Made by a program: the position numbers and the translations under genes. The notes beneath the pieces are model-generated. The model was not told the origin of the DNA. It saw nothing but the letters and a program-made list of their open reading frames with translations, and did not search any database. DNA of 5,630 nt from Paracoccaceae bacterium. Lineage in GTDB: Bacteria; Pseudomonadota; Alphaproteobacteria; Rhodobacterales; Rhodobacteraceae. The stretch lies in NCBI GenBank assembly GCA_023134935.1, contig JAGLUD010000396.1:1-5630 (forward strand), read 5' to 3'. Below are positions 1-5,569 of the stretch, one piece after another; position 1 is the first letter of the stretch; every line of letters begins with the position of its first letter.

Positions 1-2
1 TT

Positions 3-62
3 CTCGTAGCCGTAATCTGGACTGTTGCCGCCGGCGCGTTTGGTGACGGGATGTCCTTATGA
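3..62 (+). CDS. C-terminal tail of an unidentified upstream gene (partial)
   Basis: An open frame enters from the left edge and reads LVAVIWTVAAGAFGDGMSL before a TGA at 60-62. The first dozen or so residues are hydrophobic and look like the end of a membrane helix or a hydrophobic C-terminus. The TGA overlaps the ATG of the next gene in the arrangement ATGA (59-62), the classic mark of translational coupling, which supports this being a real gene end rather than chance. It shows that the operon starts upstream of the window. With 19 codons visible the family cannot be named. The other two forward frames either stop early (TAG at 7-9) or give an Arg/Cys-rich peptide. Confidence 0.6.
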   Translation, partial: LVAVIWTVAAGAFGDGMSL

Positions 63-961
63 GTCAGAAATATGGTGGCAAATTCAGCCAGTCTGACGCT
101 ACGTCAGGTAAACGCAACTCTCCCGTAAACGCATTTCGCGACCGCCGTGTCGCTCCCTCGTATTGGCGAGCAAATTTACTATTTCTCGCACCGCTGCCAT
201 TGTTATTTAGTGGTATTGGCGAACTTCGCTCCGGTGATGCGCTCGGAATGATCGGAGAATTCGGCGCACTTTCGATCTTGCTACTTTCCGCGTGGTTGTT
301 GCGCGAAGGAATGAAAGCCGAAGCTGAATACGAGGCCCGCAAAATCGCCCGCCCTCCGGTAATTCCGCGTAAAGGATTTGCAGCGGCCCTAACCGGCATC
401 GGCGTGTTCACAGCAGCGTTTCTGGGATGGGGGCAACCGATGATCAGCGCCGTGATTTTCGGGGCATTGGCCACCGGTGCGCATGTGTTTGCTTTCGGGT
501 TGGACCCGATGAAGAAGAAAGGCATGTCCGGCCATAACGCCTTTGATAATGAACGCGTTGCGAAAGCCGTCGAAAAAGCCGAAATCACCCTAGCCGAATT
601 GCATGAAGCCGCGGCCCGTTTCGGCGACCGCGCACTAGAGGCCCGCATCGAGCGCCTTGGTGCGTCCGTCCGCGACGTTTTTCGCGCCGTCGAAGATGAC
701 CCGCGCGATTTAACGCGTGCCCGAAAATTTCTTGGCGTGTATCTGACCGGCGCACGGGATGCGACGGTCAAGTTTGCCGACCTTTATTCGCGCAACAGAT
801 CAACCGAAGCCCGTGATGATTACGTGGCCTTAATCAGCGATCTCGAAATCAGTTTTAACACACACCGCGAAGTACTTTTGCTTGATGATCGCCAAGATCT
901 AGACATCGAAATCGAAGTATTGCGTGATAGATTACAACAAGAAGGGTTAAAAACCCGTTAA
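59..961 (+). CDS. xpaC: XpaC-like membrane protein (5-bromo-4-chloroindolyl phosphate hydrolysis family)
   Basis: The product has 300 residues. After a polar N-terminus (1-34), four hydrophobic segments are visible at about 36-54, 61-81, 106-122 and 127-147, followed by a soluble helical C-terminal half (about 150-300) that should face the cytosol. That half carries the features by which I recognise XpaC: a DPRDLTRARKFLGVYLTGA stretch (214-232) leading to a KFADLY motif, and a terminal LDDRQDLDIEIEVLRDRL helix (275-292). The family was named after X-phosphate hydrolysis in Bacillus, but no phosphatase active site is visible, so enzymatic activity should not be assumed. XpaC genes commonly sit beside telA, as here, which strengthens the call. 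The protein is longer than Bacillus XpaC (roughly 200 residues), the extra being mostly the membrane part. The start is fixed by the ATGA overlap with the preceding gene. There is no strong ribosome binding site, so translation is probably coupled. Confidence 0.85.
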   Translation: MSQKYGGKFSQSDATSGKRNSPVNAFRDRRVAPSYWRANLLFLAPLPLLFSGIGELRSGDALGMIGEFGALSILLLSAWLLREGMKAEAEYEARKIARPPVIPRKGFAAALTGIGVFTAAFLGWGQPMISAVIFGALATGAHVFAFGLDPMKKKGMSGHNAFDNERVAKAVEKAEITLAELHEAAARFGDRALEARIERLGASVRDVFRAVEDDPRDLTRARKFLGVYLTGARDATVKFADLYSRNRSTEARDDYVALISDLEISFNTHREVLLLDDRQDLDIEIEVLRDRLQQEGLKTR

Positions 962-963
962 CC

Positions 964-969
964 GAGGAG
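964..969 (+). promoter_or_regulatory. Ribosome binding site of telA
   Basis: GAGGAG lies 7 bases before the ATG at 977, in the 15-bp gap after the xpaC stop. It is a strong Shine-Dalgarno match and fixes the telA start, so telA can be translated independently of the coupled gene upstream. Confidence 0.8.
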
Positions 970-976
970 ACACATT

Positions 977-2167
977 ATGTCTGACGAAATCCGCGCCAAG
1001 GCCGCAACTGCCTTGAAAGATGCCGAAGCGATTACCGCAACATTGCTGCCCGAAGTGAAAAGCGAGCTGATCGTGATCGATGCCGCAAGTACCGAGGAAA
1101 AAGCCGCTATTGACGCGCGCATCGCTGAATTGGACATGGACGACACCCAGTCCATCATCCGTTTTGGTTCCGGTGCCCAAGCGGAATTACAGGTGATCAG
1201 TCAGGAAATGCTGGCAGGCGTCCGCAACAAAGATGTCGGCCCTGCCGGAAGCAGCCTGCGCGACATGGTTTCGTCTATCCGTGGTTTCTCGATCGAGGAA
1301 CTAGACCCGAACCGCAAGCTAAGCTGGTGGGAGCGCCTGATGGGCAAAGCCCAACCGATGGCCGCGTTCATGGCTAAATACGAAGACGTTCAAGGCCAGA
1401 TCGATGACATCACCGATGAATTGTTGACGCATGAAACGATCCTGCTGAAAGACATCAAATCGCTGGATAAGCTCTATGAGAAAACCCTCGATTTCTACGA
1501 CGAACTCGCGCTGTATATCGCAGCGGGTGAAGAGAAAATTCGTGTTTTGGACGAAGTCGATATTCCGGCCATGGAAAAGACCGTGGCAGATGCGCCAGAA
1601 GGTGATGGAGTTATCCTCGCGCAAGAACTGCGTGATTTGCGGGCCGCGCGGGATGATCTGGAGCGCCGTGTTCACGACCTCAAACTAACACGTCAGGTGA
1701 CGATGCAATCCCTGCCCTCCATTCGTTTGGTGCAAGAAAACGATAAGTCTTTAGTAACGAAGATTAACTCTACGTTAGTGAACACCGTACCACTTTGGGA
1801 AACCCAATTGGCACAGGCCGTGACCATCCACCGTTCGCGCGAAGCTGCCGAAGTGGTGCATGACGCCAATGATTTGACGAACGACCTGCTGAAATCCAAC
1901 GCAAGTAACCTGAAGCAAGCCAACAAGGTTATCCGTGAAGAAATGGAACGTGGTGTCTTTGATATCGCGGCGATCAAACAGGCCAACGCCGACCTGATCG
2001 AAACCATCGAAGACAGCCTGCGGATTGCCGACGAAGGCAAAGCCAAGCGTGCCGAAGCCGAGAAAGAGTTGAAGGTCATGGAAGCCGAGCTGAAAGCCAC
2101 TCTTGCCGCCGCCAAAGCCAAAGCAACAGGTGCCGGAGTTTCTGTTGGCGAAAGCGTTAATGATTGA
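977..2167 (+). CDS. telA: TelA / toxic anion resistance family protein
   Basis: The product has 396 residues, the usual length for this family, and is almost entirely helical and charged with no signal peptide or membrane segment, so it is probably cytosolic. Family hallmarks appear in order: IIRFGSGAQAEL and SQEML (60-79), a helix ending FMAKYEDVQGQID (131-143), the LYIAAGEEKIRVLDE segment (179-193), RRVHDLKLTRQ (230-240), SLPSIRLVQENDKSLV (245-260), the NTVPLWETQLAQAV core (269-282), ANDLTNDLLKSNA (297-309), and EMERGVFDI followed by ANADLIETIEDSLRIADEGKAKR (322-358). TelA proteins are linked to tellurite, lantibiotic and cell-wall antibiotic tolerance, but their biochemical activity is unknown. 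The C-terminus (about 352-385) is a Lys/Glu/Ala-rich coiled coil. The gene directly follows xpaC with its own strong ribosome binding site. Family membership is clear, but resistance to any particular anion is not shown by the sequence. Confidence 0.93.
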   Translation: MSDEIRAKAATALKDAEAITATLLPEVKSELIVIDAASTEEKAAIDARIAELDMDDTQSIIRFGSGAQAELQVISQEMLAGVRNKDVGPAGSSLRDMVSSIRGFSIEELDPNRKLSWWERLMGKAQPMAAFMAKYEDVQGQIDDITDELLTHETILLKDIKSLDKLYEKTLDFYDELALYIAAGEEKIRVLDEVDIPAMEKTVADAPEGDGVILAQELRDLRAARDDLERRVHDLKLTRQVTMQSLPSIRLVQENDKSLVTKINSTLVNTVPLWETQLAQAVTIHRSREAAEVVHDANDLTNDLLKSNASNLKQANKVIREEMERGVFDIAAIKQANADLIETIEDSLRIADEGKAKRAEAEKELKVMEAELKATLAAAKAKATGAGVSVGESVND

Positions 2168-2175
2168 TAGGTTCG

Positions 2176-2198
2176 GCCCACGCATCAATTGCGTGGGC
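2176..2198 (+). repeat. Perfect 9-bp stem-loop between telA and the DUF2927 gene
   Basis: GCCCACGCA (2176-2184) and TGCGTGGGC (2190-2198) are exact reverse complements around the 5-base loop TCAAT. A G-T wobble at 2175/2199 could extend the stem in RNA. The downstream bases are CTAACCGGAC with no T-run, so this is not a standard intrinsic terminator. It starts 9 bases after the telA stop and ends 20 bases before the next ATG, leaving the ribosome binding site (2209-2213) unpaired. It could mark an mRNA processing or 3'-end protection point, or give partial termination. It is the only strong hairpin inside the operon. Confidence 0.7.
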
Positions 2199-2208
2199 TA
2201 ACCGGACT

Positions 2209-2213
2209 AAAGG
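2209..2213 (+). promoter_or_regulatory. Ribosome binding site deciding the DUF2927 start
   Basis: AAAGG sits 5 bases before the ATG at 2219. It favours this ATG over an in-frame TTG at 2189, which lies within the loop and stem of the hairpin. Starting at 2219 also places a lipoprotein signal peptide exactly at the N-terminus. Confidence 0.65.
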
Positions 2214-2218
2214 CAGAT

Positions 2219-3100
2219 ATGAACATTCTCAGCCGCATATTACTAATTGCGCCAATTCTATTTGCCGCAGGATGCGTTGACCCGTACTCCGTTCCCGTTG
2301 AAACTGAAACCGAACTGCAACGCGTATATGCTGCCGCCGAGGCAAGCATGCGCGATCTTGGCAAAATGCGGACCGATGTCAGCCCCAATGATGCACCATT
2401 CAGCTACGACAATCTGGTGAAAAACTTCGAACAGATCGCGCTTCGAAACGAGTACCGCATTGCAGGTGGTCGCTTCGTGGCGGGCCAATCCCAGACATTT
2501 TTACGCCGCTGGGAAGGCCCTGTGCGGGTCGCAGCAATCAATGGTTCCAGCACGTCAGAAAGTGCAGCCCGTTTTAACAACAACGAAGTTTCAAAATTCA
2601 CACGTCGCATTGCACGCCTAACGGACCTCGATATGCGGACATCCTCGGCAGAGGAAGCAAACTTTCTGGTGCTATTTTTGAATGAGGGCGAACAGATCGA
2701 GTTCGCCAACACCCTGCCCACCGTTCTACGCGACATTAGCCCTGCCGTGGTTGATGCCTTCCGCAACAGCCCGCGCAATATCTTTTGTGCCGCGTTTGCG
2801 TTCACGAAGCCGGGCCAGAAGGGTGTTTACGGCGACGTATTGATTTTGGTGAAATCCGAGCACAGTGATTTCATGCGCAAATCCTGCGTCCACGAAGAAA
2901 TGGCACAGGCTATGGGGTTAACGAATGACAGCCCAGATGCCCGCCCTTCGATTTTCAACGACGACGAAGAATTTGCGTTCCTGACACGCCACGACGAAAT
3001 ACTACTGCGAATGCTGTATGACCCCCGCCTTAAAGCGGGTATGGAAAGCTATGAAGTAATCCCCCTGCTACCGGCCATTGCGCGCGATGCGGTTCGCTAG
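2219..3100 (+). CDS. DUF2927 domain lipoprotein
   Basis: The product has 293 residues. The N-terminus has the shape of a lipoprotein signal peptide: Arg6, a hydrophobic stretch (7-17) and a lipobox-like AAGC ending at Cys19. Ala at the -3 position is less usual than Leu. It is therefore probably exported, lipidated and held at the periplasmic face of a membrane. The rest matches DUF2927, a family of unknown function common in Rhodobacteraceae: RRWEGPVRVAAINGSSTSE (96-114), FTRRIARLTDLDM (127-139), NFLVLFLNE (148-156), FRNSPRNIFCAAFAF (181-195), then SCVHEEMAQAMGLTNDSP (222-239), RPSIFNDDEEFAFLTRHDE (242-260) and LLRMLYDPRLKAGM (262-275). The HEE...GL...ND region recalls a zinc-peptidase helix, but the second histidine of HExxH is absent (HEEMA, with Gln230 next). 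Catalysis is not supported. In the operon it is the only predicted exported soluble domain, so it may be the envelope-facing part of the system. Confidence 0.85.
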   Translation: MNILSRILLIAPILFAAGCVDPYSVPVETETELQRVYAAAEASMRDLGKMRTDVSPNDAPFSYDNLVKNFEQIALRNEYRIAGGRFVAGQSQTFLRRWEGPVRVAAINGSSTSESAARFNNNEVSKFTRRIARLTDLDMRTSSAEEANFLVLFLNEGEQIEFANTLPTVLRDISPAVVDAFRNSPRNIFCAAFAFTKPGQKGVYGDVLILVKSEHSDFMRKSCVHEEMAQAMGLTNDSPDARPSIFNDDEEFAFLTRHDEILLRMLYDPRLKAGMESYEVIPLLPAIARDAVR

Positions 3101-3114
3101 GGAAAACTAGATTT

Positions 3115-3120
3115 AAGGAG
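3115..3120 (+). promoter_or_regulatory. Ribosome binding site of the SPFH gene
   Basis: AAGGAG lies 6 bases before the ATG at 3127, in the 26-bp gap after the DUF2927 stop. It is a strong match and supports this start. Confidence 0.8.
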
Positions 3121-3126
3121 AAACAC

Positions 3127-4221
3127 ATGGGAATTTTTGATTTTCTAACCGGCGAATTTATTGACGTCATCCACCACACCGATAAAACCAACGACACCCT
3201 CGTTTGGCGGTTCGAGCGTGAAGACCACGAAATTAAGTACGGCGCCAAGCTAACGGTCCGCGAAGGTCAAGCCGCGGTGTTTGTCCACGAGGGGCAGTTG
3301 GCCGATGTGTTTACGCCCGGCATGTATATGCTTGAGACCAACAACATGCCGATCATGACGACGTTGCAGCACTGGCATCACGGCTTTCAAAGCCCGTTCA
3401 AATCGGAAATCTATTTCGTTAATACCACCCGTTTCCAGGATCTGAAATGGGGTACGAAAAACCCGATCATGTGTCGCGATCCCGAATTCGGCCCCGTGCG
3501 CATCCGCGCCTACGGCACATATACGATCCGCGTGTCTGACCCCGCACAATTCTTGCGTGAAGTGGTTGGTACTGATGGCGAATTTACCACCGACGAGATC
3601 ACCTACCAGATCCGCAACAACATCGTGGCACGCGCCTCCGCCGCGATTGCATCCAGCGGAATTCCTGTGCTGGACATGGCTGCTAATACGATCGACCTCG
3701 GCAAACTAATCGCGGCCAAAGTCAGCCCCGAGCTGGCCGAGTTCGGCATCGAAATGCCAGCCTTCTACATCGAAAACATCTCGCTTCCGACAGCGGTGGA
3801 GGCGGCGATGGACAAACGCACCTCTATGGGTGTTATCGGCGATCTTGGCCGCTTCACGCAATTCTCCGCAGCCGAAGCGATGACCGCAGCGGCAGCCAAC
3901 CCTGCCGGTGGCGGCATGGGTGAAGGCCTTGGTATGGGTATGGGTATGGCGATGGCCGGACAAATGGCGCAAGGGTTGGCGCAACCTACTGCTGTTGCTC
4001 CTCCGCCGCCCCCAGCCGAAAAGGTTTGGCATATCGCAGCGAATGGTGCCACGACAGGCCCGTTCTCGCGCGCTAGCCTTGGACGCATGGCTGGCGATGG
4101 GTCGTTCACACGCGCATCCCTTGTTTGGACGGCTGGCCAAGACGGCTGGACCGAAGCAAATGATATAAACGAGCTGGCGCAACTGTTCACCGTGATGCCA
4201 CCGCCCCCACCTGCTGCATAA
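3127..4221 (+). CDS. SPFH domain protein (YdjI / virion-core-like) with C-terminal GYF_2 domain
   Basis: The product has 364 residues with no signal peptide or membrane helix. Residues 1-245 match the SPFH subfamily of Bacillus YdjI, often annotated as virion core protein: MGIFDFLTGEFIDVI at the start, LVWRFEREDHEIKYGAKLTV (25-44), VREGQAAVFVHEGQL (44-58), YFVNTTRFQDLKWGTKNPI (96-114), VRIRAYGTYTIRVSDP (124-139), FGIEMPAFYIENISLP (206-221) and MGVIGDLGRFTQF (234-246). A low-complexity Gly/Met/Ala/Pro linker follows (258-297) and ends in five prolines. Residues 299-354 form a GYF_2-type domain: WHIAANGATTGPF (301-313), then LVWTAGQDGW (332-341). The C-terminus is again proline-rich (PPPPPP, 358-362 region). 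SPFH proteins make membrane-associated oligomers. B. subtilis YdjI helps recruit PspA to the membrane together with YdjG and YdjH. Here the zinc-ribbon membrane protein encoded next is the likely anchor, by analogy. No pspA is present in the window. Confidence 0.9.
   Translation: MGIFDFLTGEFIDVIHHTDKTNDTLVWRFEREDHEIKYGAKLTVREGQAAVFVHEGQLADVFTPGMYMLETNNMPIMTTLQHWHHGFQSPFKSEIYFVNTTRFQDLKWGTKNPIMCRDPEFGPVRIRAYGTYTIRVSDPAQFLREVVGTDGEFTTDEITYQIRNNIVARASAAIASSGIPVLDMAANTIDLGKLIAAKVSPELAEFGIEMPAFYIENISLPTAVEAAMDKRTSMGVIGDLGRFTQFSAAEAMTAAAANPAGGGMGEGLGMGMGMAMAGQMAQGLAQPTAVAPPPPPAEKVWHIAANGATTGPFSRASLGRMAGDGSFTRASLVWTAGQDGWTEANDINELAQLFTVMPPPPPAA
3931..3948 (+). repeat. Three tandem GGTATG hexamers in the SPFH linker
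   Basis: GGTATG occurs three times without interruption and encodes Gly-Met repeats (residues 269-274) in the linker between the SPFH and GYF_2 parts. The unit is six bases long, so gain or loss of a copy would keep the frame and only change linker length. Slippage in vivo is not shown. Confidence 0.75.
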
Positions 4222-4223
4222 GG
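4220..4223 (+). promoter_or_regulatory. Weak ribosome binding site overlapping the SPFH stop codon
   Basis: AAGG starts within the TAA stop of the SPFH gene (4219-4221) and ends 7 bases before the ATG at 4231. The short match and the 9-bp gap between genes suggest that the zinc-ribbon gene is translated partly by ribosomes finishing the SPFH gene. Confidence 0.5.
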
Positions 4224-4230
4224 CGACACC

Positions 4231-5328
4231 ATGACCGAAGAACACCGTTTCCCCTGTGAAGTATGCGGGGCCGATATGCGTTTTGACCCGACGATGAGCG
4301 CCCTAAGCTGCGATCATTGCGGCGCAAGCGAGGCGATTGACGTTAGCCCGTGGGCCAGCGGCGCAATCAAGGAAATGGACTTCAAGGCGGCACTATCGAC
4401 GGACATGGCCGAGGCCGAAATGGAAGAGGTCCGCGTCACCAAATGCGAAAACTGCGGCGCTCAGGTGGAGTTCGTTGAAAACGACCACGCCACCGAATGC
4501 CCGTTCTGCGCCACCCCTGTGGTGATCGGCACGGGCACACACCGCCACATCAAACCGCGCGGCGTAATGCCGTTTGCCCTGTCCGAAAAGCAAGGCCGCA
4601 TCGCCATGAACGAATGGTTGGGCAAACTGTGGTTCGCCCCCAATGGTCTGAAAAAATACGCCCGCGCTGGTCGCAAGATGCAGGGTATTTACGTACCTTA
4701 TTGGACCTATGACGCCGACACAAAAAGCCGGTATTCCGGGCAGCGCGGCACGATTTATTACGTAACAAAAACCGTCCGAGTGATGGTAGACGGTAAATCG
4801 CAAACACGCACACAACAGGTGCAGAAAATCCGTTGGACACCGGTAAGCGGGCGCGTAGCGCGGTTCTTTGATGATGTTCTCGTCCTTGGTTCCACAAGCC
4901 TGCCAAAGAAATACACCGATGCCTTGGCCCCGTGGGACCTGACCGCGTTGGAACCGTATAACGCCGAATATCTGGCAGGCTTCCGCGCCGAAGGGTATTC
5001 AGTTGATCTGGAGGATGGCTATACCGAGGCCCGCGCTATCATGGACCGCCGGATTGTGCGGGACGTGAAATTCGACATCGGCGGGGATCGTCAGCGGATC
5101 ACAAATTTGGATACCGCCATCAAAGATGTGACGTTCAAGCACATACTGCTGCCCGTCTGGCTGGCGGCCTATAAGTATCGTGGTAAAACATTCCGCTTTG
5201 TCGTGAACGCCCAAAGCGGCAGTGTAAAAGGCGAACGCCCTTATTCTGTGTGGAAAATCACATTTGCTGTGATTACTGCGGCAATCGTGGCTGCTGCTAT
5301 CGGTGCAATTTACTACGCCAACCAGTAG
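4231..5328 (+). CDS. Double zinc-ribbon (TFIIB-type) protein with C-terminal membrane anchor, YdjG-like
   Basis: The product has 365 residues. Two zinc ribbons open the protein: Cys9, Cys12, Cys27, Cys30 (CEVC and CDHC knuckles) and Cys72, Cys75, Cys90, Cys93 (CENC and CPFC). A conserved middle region follows, with RGVMPFALSEKQ (110-121), GIYVPYWTYDADT (152-164), TPVSGRVARFFDDVLVLGS (203-221) and LLPVWLAAYKYRGKTFRFVV (306-325). A hydrophobic segment at about 343-362 ends three residues before the C-terminus, so the protein is probably tail-anchored with its ribbons in the cytosol. Such proteins are often labelled primosomal protein N' or helicase-like because of the zinc ribbon, but no helicase motifs or ATP site are present. 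Organisation and the YVPYWTYDA-type motif match B. subtilis YdjG, the membrane partner of the SPFH protein YdjI. The preceding gene is just such an SPFH protein. The reading frame ends with tandem stops TAG-TAA (5326-5331). Confidence 0.88.
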   Translation: MTEEHRFPCEVCGADMRFDPTMSALSCDHCGASEAIDVSPWASGAIKEMDFKAALSTDMAEAEMEEVRVTKCENCGAQVEFVENDHATECPFCATPVVIGTGTHRHIKPRGVMPFALSEKQGRIAMNEWLGKLWFAPNGLKKYARAGRKMQGIYVPYWTYDADTKSRYSGQRGTIYYVTKTVRVMVDGKSQTRTQQVQKIRWTPVSGRVARFFDDVLVLGSTSLPKKYTDALAPWDLTALEPYNAEYLAGFRAEGYSVDLEDGYTEARAIMDRRIVRDVKFDIGGDRQRITNLDTAIKDVTFKHILLPVWLAAYKYRGKTFRFVVNAQSGSVKGERPYSVWKITFAVITAAIVAAAIGAIYYANQ

Positions 5329-5331
5329 TAA

Positions 5332-5361
5332 CCGGCGTTCAGGGGCGGGTCCTGATGCCGG
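5332..5361 (+). terminator. GC-rich hairpin just after the operon's last gene, without a T-run
   Basis: CCGGC (5332-5336) pairs with GCCGG (5357-5361), and TCAGG (5339-5343) pairs with CCTGA (5351-5355). They are separated by a small internal loop (GT against T) and a 7-base loop. The hairpin begins four bases past the TAG stop. CGGGCACGTG follows instead of a T-run, so it does not meet the usual intrinsic terminator pattern. It may mark the 3' end of the operon mRNA, perhaps with Rho-dependent termination further on. Confidence 0.4.
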
Positions 5362-5535
5362 CGGGCACGTGAGATCGAACCAACACTCAATTTCACTCGC
5401 CGAGGCGTTGACGAAAGCTTACTAGTTACTCGGCTACTAATAACTCCAGCATCCGCCAACGAATCCTATATATGCGCCAATTGGGGCATTTAAATGACCT
5501 TGATCAAGTATTTTTTGCGATTTGACTATCTAAAT
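5362..5535. other. Convergent intergenic stretch with no supported gene
   Basis: No reading frame with a plausible start, ribosome binding site and recognisable product was found here on either strand. Composition moves from GC-rich near the operon end to AT-rich toward 5540. It contains an imperfect 12-bp direct repeat (TACTAGTTACTC at 5420-5431, TACTAATAACTC at 5435-5446, 10 of 12 matching) and the palindrome cluster at 5472-5508, which is followed by a run of six T (5511-5516). Because the flanking genes converge, no promoter for either is expected in this stretch. Confidence 0.6.
5472..5508. repeat. Cluster of three palindromes in the intergenic region
   Basis: Three palindromes follow one another: CCAATTGG (5477-5484), which extends to an 18-bp palindrome with one mismatched pair (5472-5489); CATTTAAATG (5487-5496); and CTTGATCAAG (5499-5508). 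Their centres are 11 and 12 bp apart, about one helical turn. The third contains TTGATCAA but lacks the four-base spacer of an Fnr-type TTGAT-N4-ATCAA box. Function is unknown, and AT-rich sequence produces short palindromes by chance. Confidence 0.5.
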
Positions 5536-5569
5536 GGATAATTATTGAGTTACGCTCCATAATTATACC
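5536..5569 (-). repeat. Long imperfect stem-loop over the 3' end of the minus-strand gene
   Basis: Bases 5536-5549 pair with 5555-5569: GG/CC, an 8-bp ATAATTAT/ATAATTAT stretch, one T-C mismatch, then GAG/CTC closing on the loop TTACG, with one bulged A at 5567. That is 13 base pairs in all. The stop codon of the minus-strand gene (TAA, 5565-5563) lies inside the stem. Read on the minus strand, the sequence after the hairpin is ATTTAGATAG, which is not a real T-run. It may act as the 3'-end structure or terminator of that gene. Much of the stem is A-T. Confidence 0.5.

Noticed and set aside
64..771. Long minus-strand open frame opposite the XpaC-like gene (235 codons)
   Set aside because: Arg/Ser/Ala-rich translation with no recognisable domain, lying antisense to a well-supported gene. 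Typical of a shadow frame.
1693..2181. Minus-strand open frame opposite the end of telA (162 codons)
   Set aside because: Low-complexity Ser/Ala/Leu-rich product that mirrors the telA codons. The TelA motifs on the + strand are decisive.
2189..2218. TTG at 2189 as the start of the DUF2927 gene, adding ten residues
   Set aside because: It lies inside the hairpin, has no ribosome binding site and would push the lipoprotein signal peptide away from the N-terminus.
3706..4245. Minus-strand open frames opposite the SPFH linker and GYF_2 domain (two overlapping frames)
   Set aside because: They are His/Thr- or Pro/Ala-repeat translations of the + strand's repetitive linker with no plausible start context.
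5370..5385. TGAGATCGAACC, which on the minus strand resembles a tRNA T-loop (GGTTCGAT)
   Set aside because: No acceptor, D-arm or anticodon stem can be built around it on the minus strand.
5499..5508. CTTGATCAAG as an Fnr-type regulatory box
   Set aside because: The half-sites TTGA and TCAA abut, without the four-base spacer of the Fnr consensus, and the site lies between converging genes, not upstream of a start.
5492..5516. Intrinsic terminator formed by AAAT/ATTT and CTT/AAG before the T-run at 5511-5516
   Set aside because: Only short A-T-rich pairing interrupted by an internal loop, which is too weak to call a terminator from sequence alone.
5472..5525. Short + strand frame ATG...TGA of 17 codons (reading MRQLGHLNDLDQVFFAI)
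   Set aside because: No ribosome binding site, and the ATG lies in TATATATG within a palindrome. There is no recognisable product, so chance is the simpler explanation.
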